Below are positions 46,113 through 54,978 of a DNA stretch of 64,000 bases, piece by piece. The notes beneath the pieces are model-generated. The model was given only the letters and a program-made list of their open reading frames with translations, ran no database searches and had not been told where the DNA came from. Positions within the stretch are counted from its first letter, which is position 1. Every line of letters starts with the position of its first letter. The stretch comes from Pelagimonas sp. (GTDB lineage Bacteria; Pseudomonadota; Alphaproteobacteria; Rhodobacterales; Rhodobacteraceae): positions 27,132 through 91,131 of the forward strand of contig JAOASD010000025.1 in the NCBI GenBank assembly GCA_025210265.1, written 5' to 3'. Made by a program: the position numbers and the translations under genes.

Positions 46113-48845
46113 ATGCCCGTTGTCGTCGTCGAATCCCCGGCTAAGGCCAAGACAATCAACAAATATCTGGGATCCGATTACACGGTATTGGCTAGTTACG
46201 GCCATGTGCGCGACCTGCCGCCCAAGGATGGTTCCGTCGATCCTGACGATGAATTTGCCATGAAATGGGAGGTCGCAACCGATTCGCGCAAACATGTGGC
46301 GGCCATCGCTGAGGCGTTGAAAACCGACGACACGCTGATTCTGGCGACTGACCCTGATCGCGAAGGCGAAGCCATCAGCTGGCATCTGAAAGAGGCGCTG
46401 ACCAAACGGCGCTCGATCAAGAAATCGACCCATGTCAGCCGCGTGACCTTCAACGCGATCACCAAGGCCGCCGTGACCGAGGCGATGGCCAACCCGCGCG
46501 AAATCGATGCCCCGCTGGTCGAGGCCTATCTGGCCCGCCGCGCGCTGGACTATCTGGTCGGGTTCAACCTGTCGCCGGTTCTGTGGCGCAAACTGCCCGG
46601 TGCGCGCAGCGCGGGGCGTGTGCAGTCCGTTTGTCTGCGTCTGATCGTTGAGCGCGAGACCGAAATCGAGGCGTTTAACCCCCGCGAATACTGGCAGGTC
46701 AAAGCTCAGCTGACGACGCCGCGCGGCCAGCAATTTGAGGCCCGCCTGACCAATCTTGCGGGCAAGAAGCTCGACAAATTCGACCTCGAAAACGCCACCC
46801 AGGCGGAAATGGCCGTGGACGCCGTTGCCAAACGCGCGCTGAAAATCACCAGCGTCGAAGCCAAGCCAGCCAGCCGAAACCCCTCGGCCCCGTTCATGAC
46901 TTCGACTCTGCAGCAGGAAGCCAGCCGCAAATTCGGCTTTGGCGCGCGGCAGACCATGAACATCGCGCAGCGCCTCTATGAGGCGGGCTACATCACCTAT
47001 ATGCGGACCGACGGGATCGACATGGCGCCCGAGGCGGTGACGGCTTGCCGTGATGCGATCACCGACCGCTACGGCGCAAAATACGTACCCGACAGCCCTC
47101 GGATTTACAAAAACAAGGCGAAAAACGCCCAGGAAGCGCATGAATGTATCCGCCCGACGGATATGACCAAGGATGCCTCGCAGCTGAAACTGACCGAGGC
47201 GGATCAGCGCAAGCTCTATGATCTGATCTGGAAACGGACCCTGGCTGCGCAGATGGCCGGTGCCAAGCTGGAGCGCACCACGGTCGAAATTGGCAGCGAT
47301 GACGGTCAGGTTGGCCTGCGCGCCACCGGTCAGGTCGTGACCTTTGACGGGTTCCTCAAAGTCTATGAGGAAGGGCGCGACGATGATGCAGAGCGGTCCG
47401 ACGACGATCGCCGCCTGCCGCAGATCATGATGGGCGAACCGGCGGGCTTTGCCGCCGGTGGCCTGCAGGGGGCCTATGACAAGGCGTCGGGCACGTCGGG
47501 GGCCGTGATCGAGGGGATGCAGAAATGCGACGCCGCGGTCCTGTCCGCCGATGGCGCAACCCTTGCCAATCAAAGTTTCACCCAGCCGCCGCCGCGCTAC
47601 ACCGAGGCAACGCTGGTCAAGCGCATGGAAGAGCTGGGCATTGGCCGCCCCTCGACCTATGCCAGCATCGTCACCACGATCCAGGACCGCGAATATGTCC
47701 GCAAAGAACAGAACCGTCTGTTCCCCGAGGATAAGGGCCGGATCGTTACGATTTTCCTGCTGAACTTCTTCAAACGCTATGTGGAATATGATTTCACCGC
47801 CGCGCTTGAAAGCGAGCTGGACCATGTCAGCGCCGGGGATACCGAGTATAAAGAGCTACTTGCGCGGTTCTGGCGCGATTTCAGCGCGGCCATTGCGGAA
47901 ACATCCGACCTGCGGATTTCCGAAGTGCTGGATGTGCTGGACGACGCCCTTGCGCCACAGCTTTACCCGCCGCGTGAGGATGGCAGCGACCCGCGTATCT
48001 GTCCGAAATGCGGCAGCGGCCAGCTGCATCTGAAAACCTCGCGCACCGGCGGGTTTGTCGGCTGTGGCAACTACCCGGAATGCACCTATACCCGCCCCAT
48101 CGCGGGCGAAGGGGCTGACGGCGACGAACGTGTGCTGGGCGAGGATGAAGGGGATGAGATCTGGCTGAAAGCCGGGCGCTTTGGCCCCTATGTTCAGCGT
48201 GGAGAGCCGACGCCTGAGAACAAAAAACCACCACGCGCGTCGCTGCCGAAGGCGCGGGGCCAGTATCTGCCGGGCTGGGAGCCCGACGGCATGACGCTGG
48301 AAAAGGCGCTGACCCTGCTGACCCTACCGCGCCAGATCGGGATGCACCCGGATGGCGGCGCGATTTCGTCCAATCTGGGGCGTTTTGGGCCGTATATCAT
48401 GCACCAGCTGCCCGATGAGGCAAAGCCGGTCTATGTGAACCTCAAGGAATTTCAGGAGGTTTTCGAGATCGGCATGAACCACGCGGTGGAGCTTTTGGCG
48501 CATAAACGTGCCAATCCGGGCCGTGGACGCGGTGCGGCGGCAAAAGCCCTGCGCGAGTTGGGGGAACACCCGGATGGCGGGCCGATGCAGATCATGGACG
48601 GGCGCTATGGGCCCTATGTGAAATGGGCAAAGGTCAACGCGACCATCCCCAAAGGCACCGAACCGGCGGATGTGACGGTCGAAATGGCGCTGGAACTGAT
48701 CGCGGCCAAGACCAAGAAACCCGCGAAAAAAGCCGCCGCCAAGAAGGCGCCTGCCAAAAAAACCGCGGCGAAAAAGGCTCCGGCAAAGAAAGCAGCGGCA
48801 AAGAAGACCACAACCAAAAAAGCGGCATCGCCAAAGGACGAGTGA
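46113..48845 (+). CDS. topA: DNA topoisomerase I
   Basis: 910 residues from ATG 46113 (MPVVVVESPAKAKT), preceded by GAGG; the open extension to 46038 is rejected. Toprim with E7 and DPDRE (D80-E84), type IA core with active-site tyrosine Y296 (YITYMRTDG), a C4 zinc ribbon (CPKCGSGQLHLK, CGNYPEC) and repeat domains. The last 45 residues are a Lys/Ala/Pro tail of KKAPAKK-like units resembling histone H1, likely binding DNA. Relaxes negative supercoils. Followed by a strong terminator. Confidence 0.97.
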   Translation: MPVVVVESPAKAKTINKYLGSDYTVLASYGHVRDLPPKDGSVDPDDEFAMKWEVATDSRKHVAAIAEALKTDDTLILATDPDREGEAISWHLKEALTKRRSIKKSTHVSRVTFNAITKAAVTEAMANPREIDAPLVEAYLARRALDYLVGFNLSPVLWRKLPGARSAGRVQSVCLRLIVERETEIEAFNPREYWQVKAQLTTPRGQQFEARLTNLAGKKLDKFDLENATQAEMAVDAVAKRALKITSVEAKPASRNPSAPFMTSTLQQEASRKFGFGARQTMNIAQRLYEAGYITYMRTDGIDMAPEAVTACRDAITDRYGAKYVPDSPRIYKNKAKNAQEAHECIRPTDMTKDASQLKLTEADQRKLYDLIWKRTLAAQMAGAKLERTTVEIGSDDGQVGLRATGQVVTFDGFLKVYEEGRDDDAERSDDDRRLPQIMMGEPAGFAAGGLQGAYDKASGTSGAVIEGMQKCDAAVLSADGATLANQSFTQPPPRYTEATLVKRMEELGIGRPSTYASIVTTIQDREYVRKEQNRLFPEDKGRIVTIFLLNFFKRYVEYDFTAALESELDHVSAGDTEYKELLARFWRDFSAAIAETSDLRISEVLDVLDDALAPQLYPPREDGSDPRICPKCGSGQLHLKTSRTGGFVGCGNYPECTYTRPIAGEGADGDERVLGEDEGDEIWLKAGRFGPYVQRGEPTPENKKPPRASLPKARGQYLPGWEPDGMTLEKALTLLTLPRQIGMHPDGGAISSNLGRFGPYIMHQLPDEAKPVYVNLKEFQEVFEIGMNHAVELLAHKRANPGRGRGAAAKALRELGEHPDGGPMQIMDGRYGPYVKWAKVNATIPKGTEPADVTVEMALELIAAKTKKPAKKAAAKKAPAKKTAAKKAPAKKAAAKKTTTKKAASPKDE

Positions 48846-48869
48846 CCTTTAACGGCGTCAGTCAAAGGA

Positions 48870-48898
48870 GGGTCTGAGCCTGTGCTCAGGCCCTTTTT
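48870..48898 (+). terminator. Rho-independent terminator of topA
   Basis: GGGTCTGAGC, loop CTGT, GCTCAGGCCC then TTTTT, a ten-bp stem with one T-G pair, 24 bases after the topA stop. Confidence 0.9.
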
Positions 48899-49252
48899 AT
48901 GTGTCTGGATGCTGGTTTGATTCGGAAACCTGTTCGTCTTTGCGCGGCCAGAGCGGAATTTTTTTCATCTTTTTTGCTGTGCCTGGTGGTGAATTTTGGT
49001 TTTTTCCATGTGTGTTTTTGTGGATTATATGTTTTTTTGACATTATTCTGTGCGCGAAGTCGCGATTTTCAACTTTTGAGTGTTTTAATTATATTTAATC
49101 ACCCTCATATTCGCGTGATTTTGTCAAAAACCTTCAGTTCAATCTAAGATTGCATTCCGTTATGCCAGTGCTGCATTGCGGCGAACTTGTTGACAGCGCA
49201 GAACCGCCTCGCCACAACTCTCAGCCATCCACGAGTTCAGAGGAGAAACTCC
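48899..49252. other. T-rich intergenic region upstream of the CoA-transferase genes
   Basis: 354 bases, strikingly A/T-rich on the plus strand as long T-stretches (about 48958-49110) in an otherwise GC-rich segment. An open frame at 48899-49147 is Phe/Leu-rich through the T-runs and has no ribosome site, so it is not accepted as a gene. Probably holds the promoter of the pair at 49253. Confidence 0.5.
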
Positions 49253-49957
49253 ATGAAAAAGGTGTATGGCTCTGCTGCCGAAGCTCTTGATGGGCTTTTG
49301 CAGGACGGCATGATGATCGCCGCCGGGGGCTTTGGCCTGTGCGGCATCCCCGAGCTGCTGCTGCAGGCGATCAAGGAAAGCGGTGTTAAGGATCTGACCT
49401 TTGCGTCCAACAATGCGGGCGTCGATGATTTCGGCATCGGCATCCTGCTGCAAACCAAGCAGGTCAAGAAAATGATCAGCTCTTACGTTGGTGAAAACGC
49501 GGAATTTATGCGTCAGTACCTGTCGGGCGAGCTGGAGCTGGAATTCAACCCGCAGGGCACCCTGGCGGAGCGTATGCGCGCCGGTGGCGCAGGCATCCCC
49601 GGTTTCTATACCAAAACCGGCGTGGGCACCGTCATTGCCGAGGGCAAGGACCACAAGGATTTCAACGGCGAAACCTACATCATGGAGGAGGGCATCTTTG
49701 CCGATCTCGCCATCGTAAAGGCCTGGAAAGCCGATGAAACCGGCAATCTGGTCTTCCGCAAGACCGCGCGCAACTTTAACGCGCCGGCCGCCACCTGCGG
49801 CAAGATCTGTGTTGTCGAGGTCGAGGAAATCGTGCCCACCGGCTCGCTTGACCCCGATACGATCCACCTGCCGGGCATCTATGTGCACCGCATCATCAAG
49901 GGTGATCACGAAAAGCGCATCGAACAGCGCACTGTCCGCAAGCGGGAGGAAGCATAA
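49253..49957 (+). CDS. 3-oxoacid CoA-transferase, subunit A
   Basis: 234 residues from ATG 49253, preceded by AGGAG; the frame is open from 49187. CoA-transferase family I alpha subunit: [24 protein letters not shown]-like [12 protein letters not shown], and [18 protein letters not shown]. Transfers CoA from succinyl-CoA to an acetoacetate-like oxoacid (SCOT/AtoD/ScoA). The stop overlaps the start of subunit B. Confidence 0.92.
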   Translation: MKKVYGSAAEALDGLLQDGMMIAAGGFGLCGIPELLLQAIKESGVKDLTFASNNAGVDDFGIGILLQTKQVKKMISSYVGENAEFMRQYLSGELELEFNPQGTLAERMRAGGAGIPGFYTKTGVGTVIAEGKDHKDFNGETYIMEEGIFADLAIVKAWKADETGNLVFRKTARNFNAPAATCGKICVVEVEEIVPTGSLDPDTIHLPGIYVHRIIKGDHEKRIEQRTVRKREEA

Positions 49958-50598
49958 TGTCCAGCGCAATCAAAGGGTGGGATCGCAATCAAATGGCCGC
50001 ACGCGCGGCACAGGAACTGCAGGACGGCTGGTATGTGAACCTCGGCATCGGGATCCCGACGCTGGTCAGCAACTACATCCCCGAAGGCGTCGAAGTGACC
50101 CTGCAATCGGAAAACGGCATGTTGGGCATGGGCCCGTTCCCCTATGAGGGCGAAGAGGATGCCGACCTGATCAACGCAGGCAAGCAGACCATCACCGAAC
50201 TGCCCCAGACCGCCTATTTCGACAGCGCACAAAGCTTTGCCATGATCCGTGGCGGCAAGATCGCCATGGCGATCCTGGGCGCGATGGAAGTGGCCGAAAA
50301 CGGCGACCTGGCGAACTGGATGATTCCGGGCAAGCTGGTCAAAGGCATGGGCGGCGCGATGGATCTTGTCGCAGGCGTAGGCCGTGTTGTGGTCGTGATG
50401 GACCACACCAACAAGCACGGCGACAGCAAGGTGCTAAAGGAATGCACCCTGCCGCTGACCGGCCAGAAAGTCGTGGATCGCATCATCACAAATCTCGGCG
50501 TGATGGATGTGGTTGAAGGCGGGTTGAAACTGGTCGAACTGGCCGATGGCGTGACCGAAGAAGAGTTCCGCGCCGCCACACAGGCCACGCTGGTCTGA
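49957..50598 (+). CDS. 3-oxoacid CoA-transferase, subunit B
   Basis: 213 residues. The beta subunit carries the catalytic glutamate in [14 protein letters not shown], preceded by [19 protein letters not shown] shares a base with the alpha-subunit TAA (TAATG). Together the two would use ketone bodies or PHB-derived acetoacetate; acyl preference is not readable from sequence. Confidence 0.93.
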   Translation: MSSAIKGWDRNQMAARAAQELQDGWYVNLGIGIPTLVSNYIPEGVEVTLQSENGMLGMGPFPYEGEEDADLINAGKQTITELPQTAYFDSAQSFAMIRGGKIAMAILGAMEVAENGDLANWMIPGKLVKGMGGAMDLVAGVGRVVVVMDHTNKHGDSKVLKECTLPLTGQKVVDRIITNLGVMDVVEGGLKLVELADGVTEEEFRAATQATLV

Positions 50599-50619
50599 GC
50601 AGCGGCACTTTTAAAAACG

Positions 50620-50654
50620 GGCCGTGCAGGACATTCTGCGCGGCCTTTTCTTTT
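50620..50654 (+). terminator. Rho-independent terminator of the CoA-transferase operon
   Basis: GGCCGTGCAG, loop GACATT, CTGCGCGGCC, then TTTTCTTTTG, 21 bases after the subunit B stop. Confidence 0.88.
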
Positions 50655-50800
50655 GTTCAATCGCGCAATCCGCTCCCGAACCAGACAAAATCATCCCCTT
50701 TTCGCGCAGCCTCAGCACGCAGCCCGGAGAGAAGGCCCCCAATGGCCTCGCTGCCAAGACCGAACCGGCTTTTGGGGCCACCCGTCAAAGGCTTCGCATT

Positions 50801-50880
50801 CCCCGCTCTTCTTCTCTTTAAAAATACCTCCGGGGGTGAATGGCCGCAGGCCAGAGGGGGCAGCGCCCCCAATCCCGCAC
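50801..50880 (-). repeat. Dispersed intergenic repeat, copy 2
   Basis: Read on the minus strand: GGGGGCGCTGCCCCC, TCTGGCC-TGC-GGCC, CACCCCCGGAGGTATTTTT, AAAGAGAAG. This parallels block by block the element at 7143-7211, with substitutions in the loops. It lies in the gap between two terminators. Confidence 0.7.
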
Positions 50881-50922
50881 AATCCCAAGCGGATCTTAAG
50901 ACCCATGCAAATCCAGCCAGGC

Positions 50923-50957
50923 AAAAGAAAGCGCGCCTTTGCGTAGCAAAGGCGCGC
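50923..50957 (-). terminator. Rho-independent terminator of lysC
   Basis: A perfect 12-bp stem (GCGCGCCTTTGC / GCAAAGGCGCGC, loop GTA) with AAAAGAAA on its left in the plus sense, which gives a T-run on the minus strand after lysC. Confidence 0.88.
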
Positions 50958-50964
50958 GGATCGT

Positions 50965-50980
50965 CCCGGCGTCAGCCGGG
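50965..50980 (-). other. Stem-loop just after lysC
   Basis: CCCGGC, loop GTCA, GCCGGG, 18 bases downstream of the lysC stop and upstream of the main terminator. No T-run; auxiliary hairpin. Confidence 0.5.
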
Positions 50981-50997
50981 GCGAAATTCCTATTGGA

Positions 50998-52233
50998 TCA
51001 GGCTTTGTCTAGCTCGAACGCATCATGCAGCGCCTGCACGGCCAGCTCCATATATTTGCGCTCCACCAGAACCGAGATCTTGATTTCAGAGGTCGTGATC
51101 ACCTTGATGTTGATGCCCTCATCGGCCAGCACCTTGAACATCTTGGCCGCAACACCGGCCGCCGAGCGCATCCCGATGCCCACAACAGACACTTTGCAAA
51201 CCTCGGTATCGGCCACGATGCCGTGGAAATTGATGTCACCCGCCGCCTTGGCCGCATCCATCGCCTGCTCTGCGCGCGCGACCTGATTGGTCGGGCAGGA
51301 AAAGGTCATGTCCGTGCGGCCATCTTCGCTGATGTTCTGCACGATCATGTCGACATTCACACCGGCCTCTGCCAGCGGGCTGAAAATGGCCGAGGCAATG
51401 CCCGGACGATCCGCGACAGAGACAAGGGTCATCTTGGCCTCGTCACGGGAATGGGCCACACCGGCCACAACATTGCTTTCCATGATGTCCTCCTCGTCGC
51501 AAACCAGCGTGCCCGCCTCGTCCGACTGTTCTTCAAAGCTGCTCAGAACCCGCAGCTTGACCTTGTATCGCATCGCCAGCTCGACCGAGCGTGTCTGCAG
51601 AACCTTGGCCCCCAGCGAGGCCAGTTCCAGCATTTCTTCAAAGGCGATCTTGTCCAGTTTGCGCGCCTTGTCACAGATGCGCGGGTCGGTCGTATAGACC
51701 CCGTCCACATCGGTGTAGATGTCGCAACGCTCTGCGCCAAATGCGGCGGCAAAGGCCACGGCGGTTGTGTCGCTGCCGCCCCGGCCCAGCGTGGTGATCC
51801 GGCCCTCGGGGCTGATGCCCTGGAACCCGGCAACCACCGCCACCTTCATGCCCTCGGCAAATTTGGCAGTGATGTTTTCCGGCGGGATATCTTCGATCCG
51901 GGCGCTGGAATGGGCGCTGGTGGTTTTCACCGGCACCTGCCAGCCCTGCCAGCTGCGCGCAGGCACATCCATTTCCTGCAGGGTCAGCGCCATCAGGCCT
52001 GCGGTGACATTCTCGCCCGAGCTGACAACGGCGTCGTATTCACGCGCGTCAAACAGCGGCGAGGTCTCTTCGACATAGCCGACCAGTTTGTTGGTTTCCC
52101 CGGACATGGCCGAGACGATGACAATGACGTCATAGCCTTTGGCCACTTCGACCCCGACGCGCTTGGCGGCGCGGCGGATGCGGTCCAGCGTGGCAACAGA
52201 CGTGCCACCGAATTTCATGACAAGAACGGGCAT
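50998..52233 (-). CDS. lysC: Aspartate kinase
   Basis: 411 residues. KFGGTSVA at the N-terminus (residues 7-14), GRGGSDTTAVAFAAAF and DVDGVYTTDPR, then two ACT domains (about 265 onward) with VSVADRPGIASAIF and VVGIGMRSAAGVAAKMF. First step of Lys/Thr/Met synthesis, feedback-controlled through the ACT domains. Single gene with its own terminator. Confidence 0.97.
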   Translation of the reverse strand: MPVLVMKFGGTSVATLDRIRRAAKRVGVEVAKGYDVIVIVSAMSGETNKLVGYVEETSPLFDAREYDAVVSSGENVTAGLMALTLQEMDVPARSWQGWQVPVKTTSAHSSARIEDIPPENITAKFAEGMKVAVVAGFQGISPEGRITTLGRGGSDTTAVAFAAAFGAERCDIYTDVDGVYTTDPRICDKARKLDKIAFEEMLELASLGAKVLQTRSVELAMRYKVKLRVLSSFEEQSDEAGTLVCDEEDIMESNVVAGVAHSRDEAKMTLVSVADRPGIASAIFSPLAEAGVNVDMIVQNISEDGRTDMTFSCPTNQVARAEQAMDAAKAAGDINFHGIVADTEVCKVSVVGIGMRSAAGVAAKMFKVLADEGINIKVITTSEIKISVLVERKYMELAVQALHDAFELDKA

Positions 52234-52390
52234 GAAGGTCTTCCCCCGATAATATTGCGCGCGGGTGTATGCCTGTTGGGCCCAAAGGGCAAGGTCGCAA
52301 ACGCGGGCAAAGCCGCTGCGAGCGCCCGCAGCGCAGGATTATTGCTGGGCGAGGGGGGATTTTGCTGTTTTGCTGTTTAGTCTTTGCGGC

Positions 52391-53038
52391 TCAGTACGGG
52401 TGTGCGCGCCCGTCCCAGGTTTCGAAACAGCCGGTCCTGTCCAGATCCAGCGCGTCAAACCGGTCGATCAGGCCGCTAGCCGCCTGATCCACGGTGATCT
52501 CTGCTGCGCTGCCGCCCATATCCGTCTGCACCCAGCCGGGATGATAGGTGCCCACGGCGATGCCCAGCCCTTTCAGATCCGTGGCCAGGTTGCGCCCAAG
52601 GTTCAGCGCCGCCGCTTTGGACGCGCGATAGATATAGCTGCCGCCCGGTGCGCGCGTATGTGACGCCATCTGGCTGGAGATCACCGCAATGCGCGGCGCA
52701 TCCGACATTTGCAGATTGGGCAGCAGCGATTGCACCGTCAGGAACACGCCGGTCACATTCACTGCAAAACTGTGCGCCCACATGTCTGCCGGATAGCCAT
52801 CTGCCAGGCTCTGCCCCTTATCCAGATAGACCCCGGCATTGCAGATCAGCAGGTCGATTTTCTGCCCTTCCAGCCGCTGAGCCAGCGCGCGATGCGAGGC
52901 CGGGTCCGTGACCTCCAGATCCTGATAGTCCGGGTGATGGCCGCGCGCGGTGCCGATTACGGTGTCGCCGCGCACGCTGTATTGCTGCTCAAGTGCTGCG
53001 CCAATGCCGCGGTTTGCGCCGGTGATCAGAATGTCCAT
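52391..53038 (-). CDS. Short-chain dehydrogenase/reductase
   Basis: 215 residues. Cofactor motif TGANRGIG (residues 6-13), NAG in LLICNAGVY, catalytic YxxxK in SYIYRASKAAALN. Classical SDR, somewhat short, resembling C-factor-like SDRs. Substrate unknown. 21 bases downstream of the DUF1178 gene on the same strand. Confidence 0.88.
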   Translation of the reverse strand: MDILITGANRGIGAALEQQYSVRGDTVIGTARGHHPDYQDLEVTDPASHRALAQRLEGQKIDLLICNAGVYLDKGQSLADGYPADMWAHSFAVNVTGVFLTVQSLLPNLQMSDAPRIAVISSQMASHTRAPGGSYIYRASKAAALNLGRNLATDLKGLGIAVGTYHPGWVQTDMGGSAAEITVDQAASGLIDRFDALDLDRTGCFETWDGRAHPY

Positions 53039-53059
53039 GGGGCGGGTCCGATGGGGGTG

Positions 53060-53524
53060 TCAGTTGCTTTTGCGGGTTGGGGTAAAGGGCAGGGGGGCGA
53101 CGGGAATGCCATCTTCGATCAGGGCTTTGGCCTCTTCTGTTCGGGCCTCTCCCCAGATCGCGCGTTCGGGGCTGTCGCCCAGATGCATGGCGCGGGCCTC
53201 GCGGGCGAAATCGCTGCCGACATAGTCGGAATTGGCCTCCACATGGGCTTTCATCGCGGCGATGGCCTGTTCCGCTGGGCTTTGCGGTGCGCTGAGCGGG
53301 GCAGGCGGGGCGTCCTGTTGCGGGGCGTCGGCGTTTTGCGCGCTGTCCTGAGAACTGTCCTGCGTGCTGAGGCGCGGTGCCATCAGTGCCTTTTCCACTT
53401 TGGGCGCGCCGCAGATTGCGCAGGCCACATGGCCCGCCGCCTGCAATTTTTCAAAGGCCGCGCCGGACTGGAACCAGCTGTCAAACCGGTGCCCATGTTC
53501 GCAGATCAGACTGAATTGGATCAT
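53060..53524 (-). CDS. DUF1178 family protein
   Basis: 154 residues starting MIQFSLICEHGHRFDSWFQS, the conserved DUF1178 opening, with a rubredoxin-like zinc pair C-E-H-G-H and CAICGAPK. A low-complexity Gln/Asp/Ala linker (about 65-95) precedes the conserved C-terminus. Common in alphaproteobacteria; function unknown. Confidence 0.88.
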   Translation of the reverse strand: MIQFSLICEHGHRFDSWFQSGAAFEKLQAAGHVACAICGAPKVEKALMAPRLSTQDSSQDSAQNADAPQQDAPPAPLSAPQSPAEQAIAAMKAHVEANSDYVGSDFAREARAMHLGDSPERAIWGEARTEEAKALIEDGIPVAPLPFTPTRKSN

Positions 53525-53575
53525 GTTTTCCTATCCGCCATACTGGCAAAGAAGATACTCATATCGGTCTACCGT

Positions 53576-54784
53576 TCAAGGGCGGTCAAGCTGTGACAGA
53601 ACGGTCTGGGCCAACGCAGCTGCATCGCCCTCCTGCCGCAGCGCCTGCATGGCAGCCGCGCCCGCCTGTTGCTGCGCATCCGGTCGGGACAGATCGCCAA
53701 GCGCCTGCGCCAGCTGCGCAGCGGTTTCGATCTGGCGCGATGCGGCGGCGGCGGTCAGTCGGCCAAAGGCCGGGCGGAAATTGGTGACATCGGGCCCGTG
53801 CAGCAGGGCCGCGCCAAAGGCCGCCGGTTCATAAGGCGTGTGCCCGCCGCGATCGCACAGCGTCCCACCGATCAGAACCCGTCCGGCCAGCTGATACCAC
53901 AGCGCCATTTCCCCCATCGTATCGGCCAGATAGACCTGAGCCATACCGGGGGTGTCGCCCGTGCTGCGGCGCGCCATGCTCAGCCCTTCGGCGGCGATCA
54001 GCGCAGTGATTTCATCGGCGCGTTTGGGGTGGCGCGGGGCCAGGATCAGGCGCAGGTCAGGATCGTGTCGCAGGGCCAGACGATGCGCGGCCAGCACGGT
54101 TTCCTCTTCGCCGTCATGGGTGGAGGCCGCCAGCCACGTCCTGTCACGTGCAAATGCGCCCTGCAGATCGGCGGGGATAGGCATGGCCGGGGCGCGATAC
54201 AGCGCCTTCAGATCCACGACCGGGCCGCGCGCAGCAGGGCCAAGCCCCAATGCGCCAAGCCGTGTCAGGCTGTCCTCGTCCTGTGCCGAGGCCCAGGTGA
54301 TCCGTGCCAGCGTGGCTTCGGCGAGCTTTGGCAGACGGCCCCAGCCTTTGGCGGTGCCTGCGCTTAACCTTGCGCCCAGCAACAGCACCGGGCCTTGTGT
54401 CAGGCGAAACCGGTGCGGCCAGAGTTCGGATTCCAGCGAAATATGCCCACAGACCTGCCAATGGCGCAGAAACCGGCGGGTTGCCCATGCCAGATCCAGC
54501 GGGGCAAGGCGCGCGGCCACATTGGGCAGCGCCCAGCCCTGCACCAAAGCCACGCCGGTATCGGTATTGGCAGTGATCAGCAGGTGTTGTTCTGGTGCCT
54601 GTGCGATCAGCTCTTCGATGATCGGGCGCGCCGAAGCCAGTTCCCCGTTGGATGCGCCATGCAGCCACAGATGCGGCGCGGGCCAGTCTGGCCCTGCGCC
54701 AAAGCCTAGGCGCGCCTTGCGGTGCGGGCGCGCGCACAGCACGACCAGCGCGAAAAGCGACATCAGGCAACGATACAGGATCAC
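53576..54784 (-). CDS. waaA: 3-deoxy-D-manno-octulosonic acid transferase (KdtA/WaaA family)
   Basis: 402 residues from GTG 54784 (VILYRCLMSLFALVV); GGAG lies six bases upstream, and the open extension to 54922 overlaps the promoter side of the next gene. N-terminal Glycos_transf_N domain (HLWLHGASNGELASARPI, ISLESELWPHRF, LLLGARLS) and a GT-B C-terminal part with GGTLCDRGGHTPYEPAAFG. Transfers Kdo to lipid A in the inner membrane. The active-site glutamate region HGASNGE differs from the usual HAVSVGE, so a divergent member is possible. Confidence 0.82.
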   Translation of the reverse strand: MILYRCLMSLFALVVLCARPHRKARLGFGAGPDWPAPHLWLHGASNGELASARPIIEELIAQAPEQHLLITANTDTGVALVQGWALPNVAARLAPLDLAWATRRFLRHWQVCGHISLESELWPHRFRLTQGPVLLLGARLSAGTAKGWGRLPKLAEATLARITWASAQDEDSLTRLGALGLGPAARGPVVDLKALYRAPAMPIPADLQGAFARDRTWLAASTHDGEEETVLAAHRLALRHDPDLRLILAPRHPKRADEITALIAAEGLSMARRSTGDTPGMAQVYLADTMGEMALWYQLAGRVLIGGTLCDRGGHTPYEPAAFGAALLHGPDVTNFRPAFGRLTAAAASRQIETAAQLAQALGDLSRPDAQQQAGAAAMQALRQEGDAAALAQTVLSQLDRP

Positions 54785-54978
54785 GGGGGACTCCGACAGG
54801 GCTATCCCTTGGCGATAGGACGAAGACGGACCCAATGGCAAGCACTGCAATGCGATTTCCCCCTGCGAGGGGCGCAGAGATTGGGGCGGCTCTGCGCTTG
54901 TCTGCGGGGGTAAAATCGCCAATATGCCGACGATGTCAGGCCGCCTCTTGCCCGCGCCTTGCCAGATAGGAGCCCCGC

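Noticed and set aside
46089..47825. 578-codon open frame on the minus strand opposite topA
   Set aside because: Antisense to the well-conserved topoisomerase core; no motif or ribosome site.
48899..49147. 82-codon ORF after topA
   Set aside because: Phe/Leu-rich because of T-stretches, no ribosome site, overlaps a terminator edge.
52234..52390. Riboswitch or attenuator upstream of lysC
   Set aside because: No lysine-riboswitch-like helices or leader peptide with Lys/Thr codons seen in the short leader.
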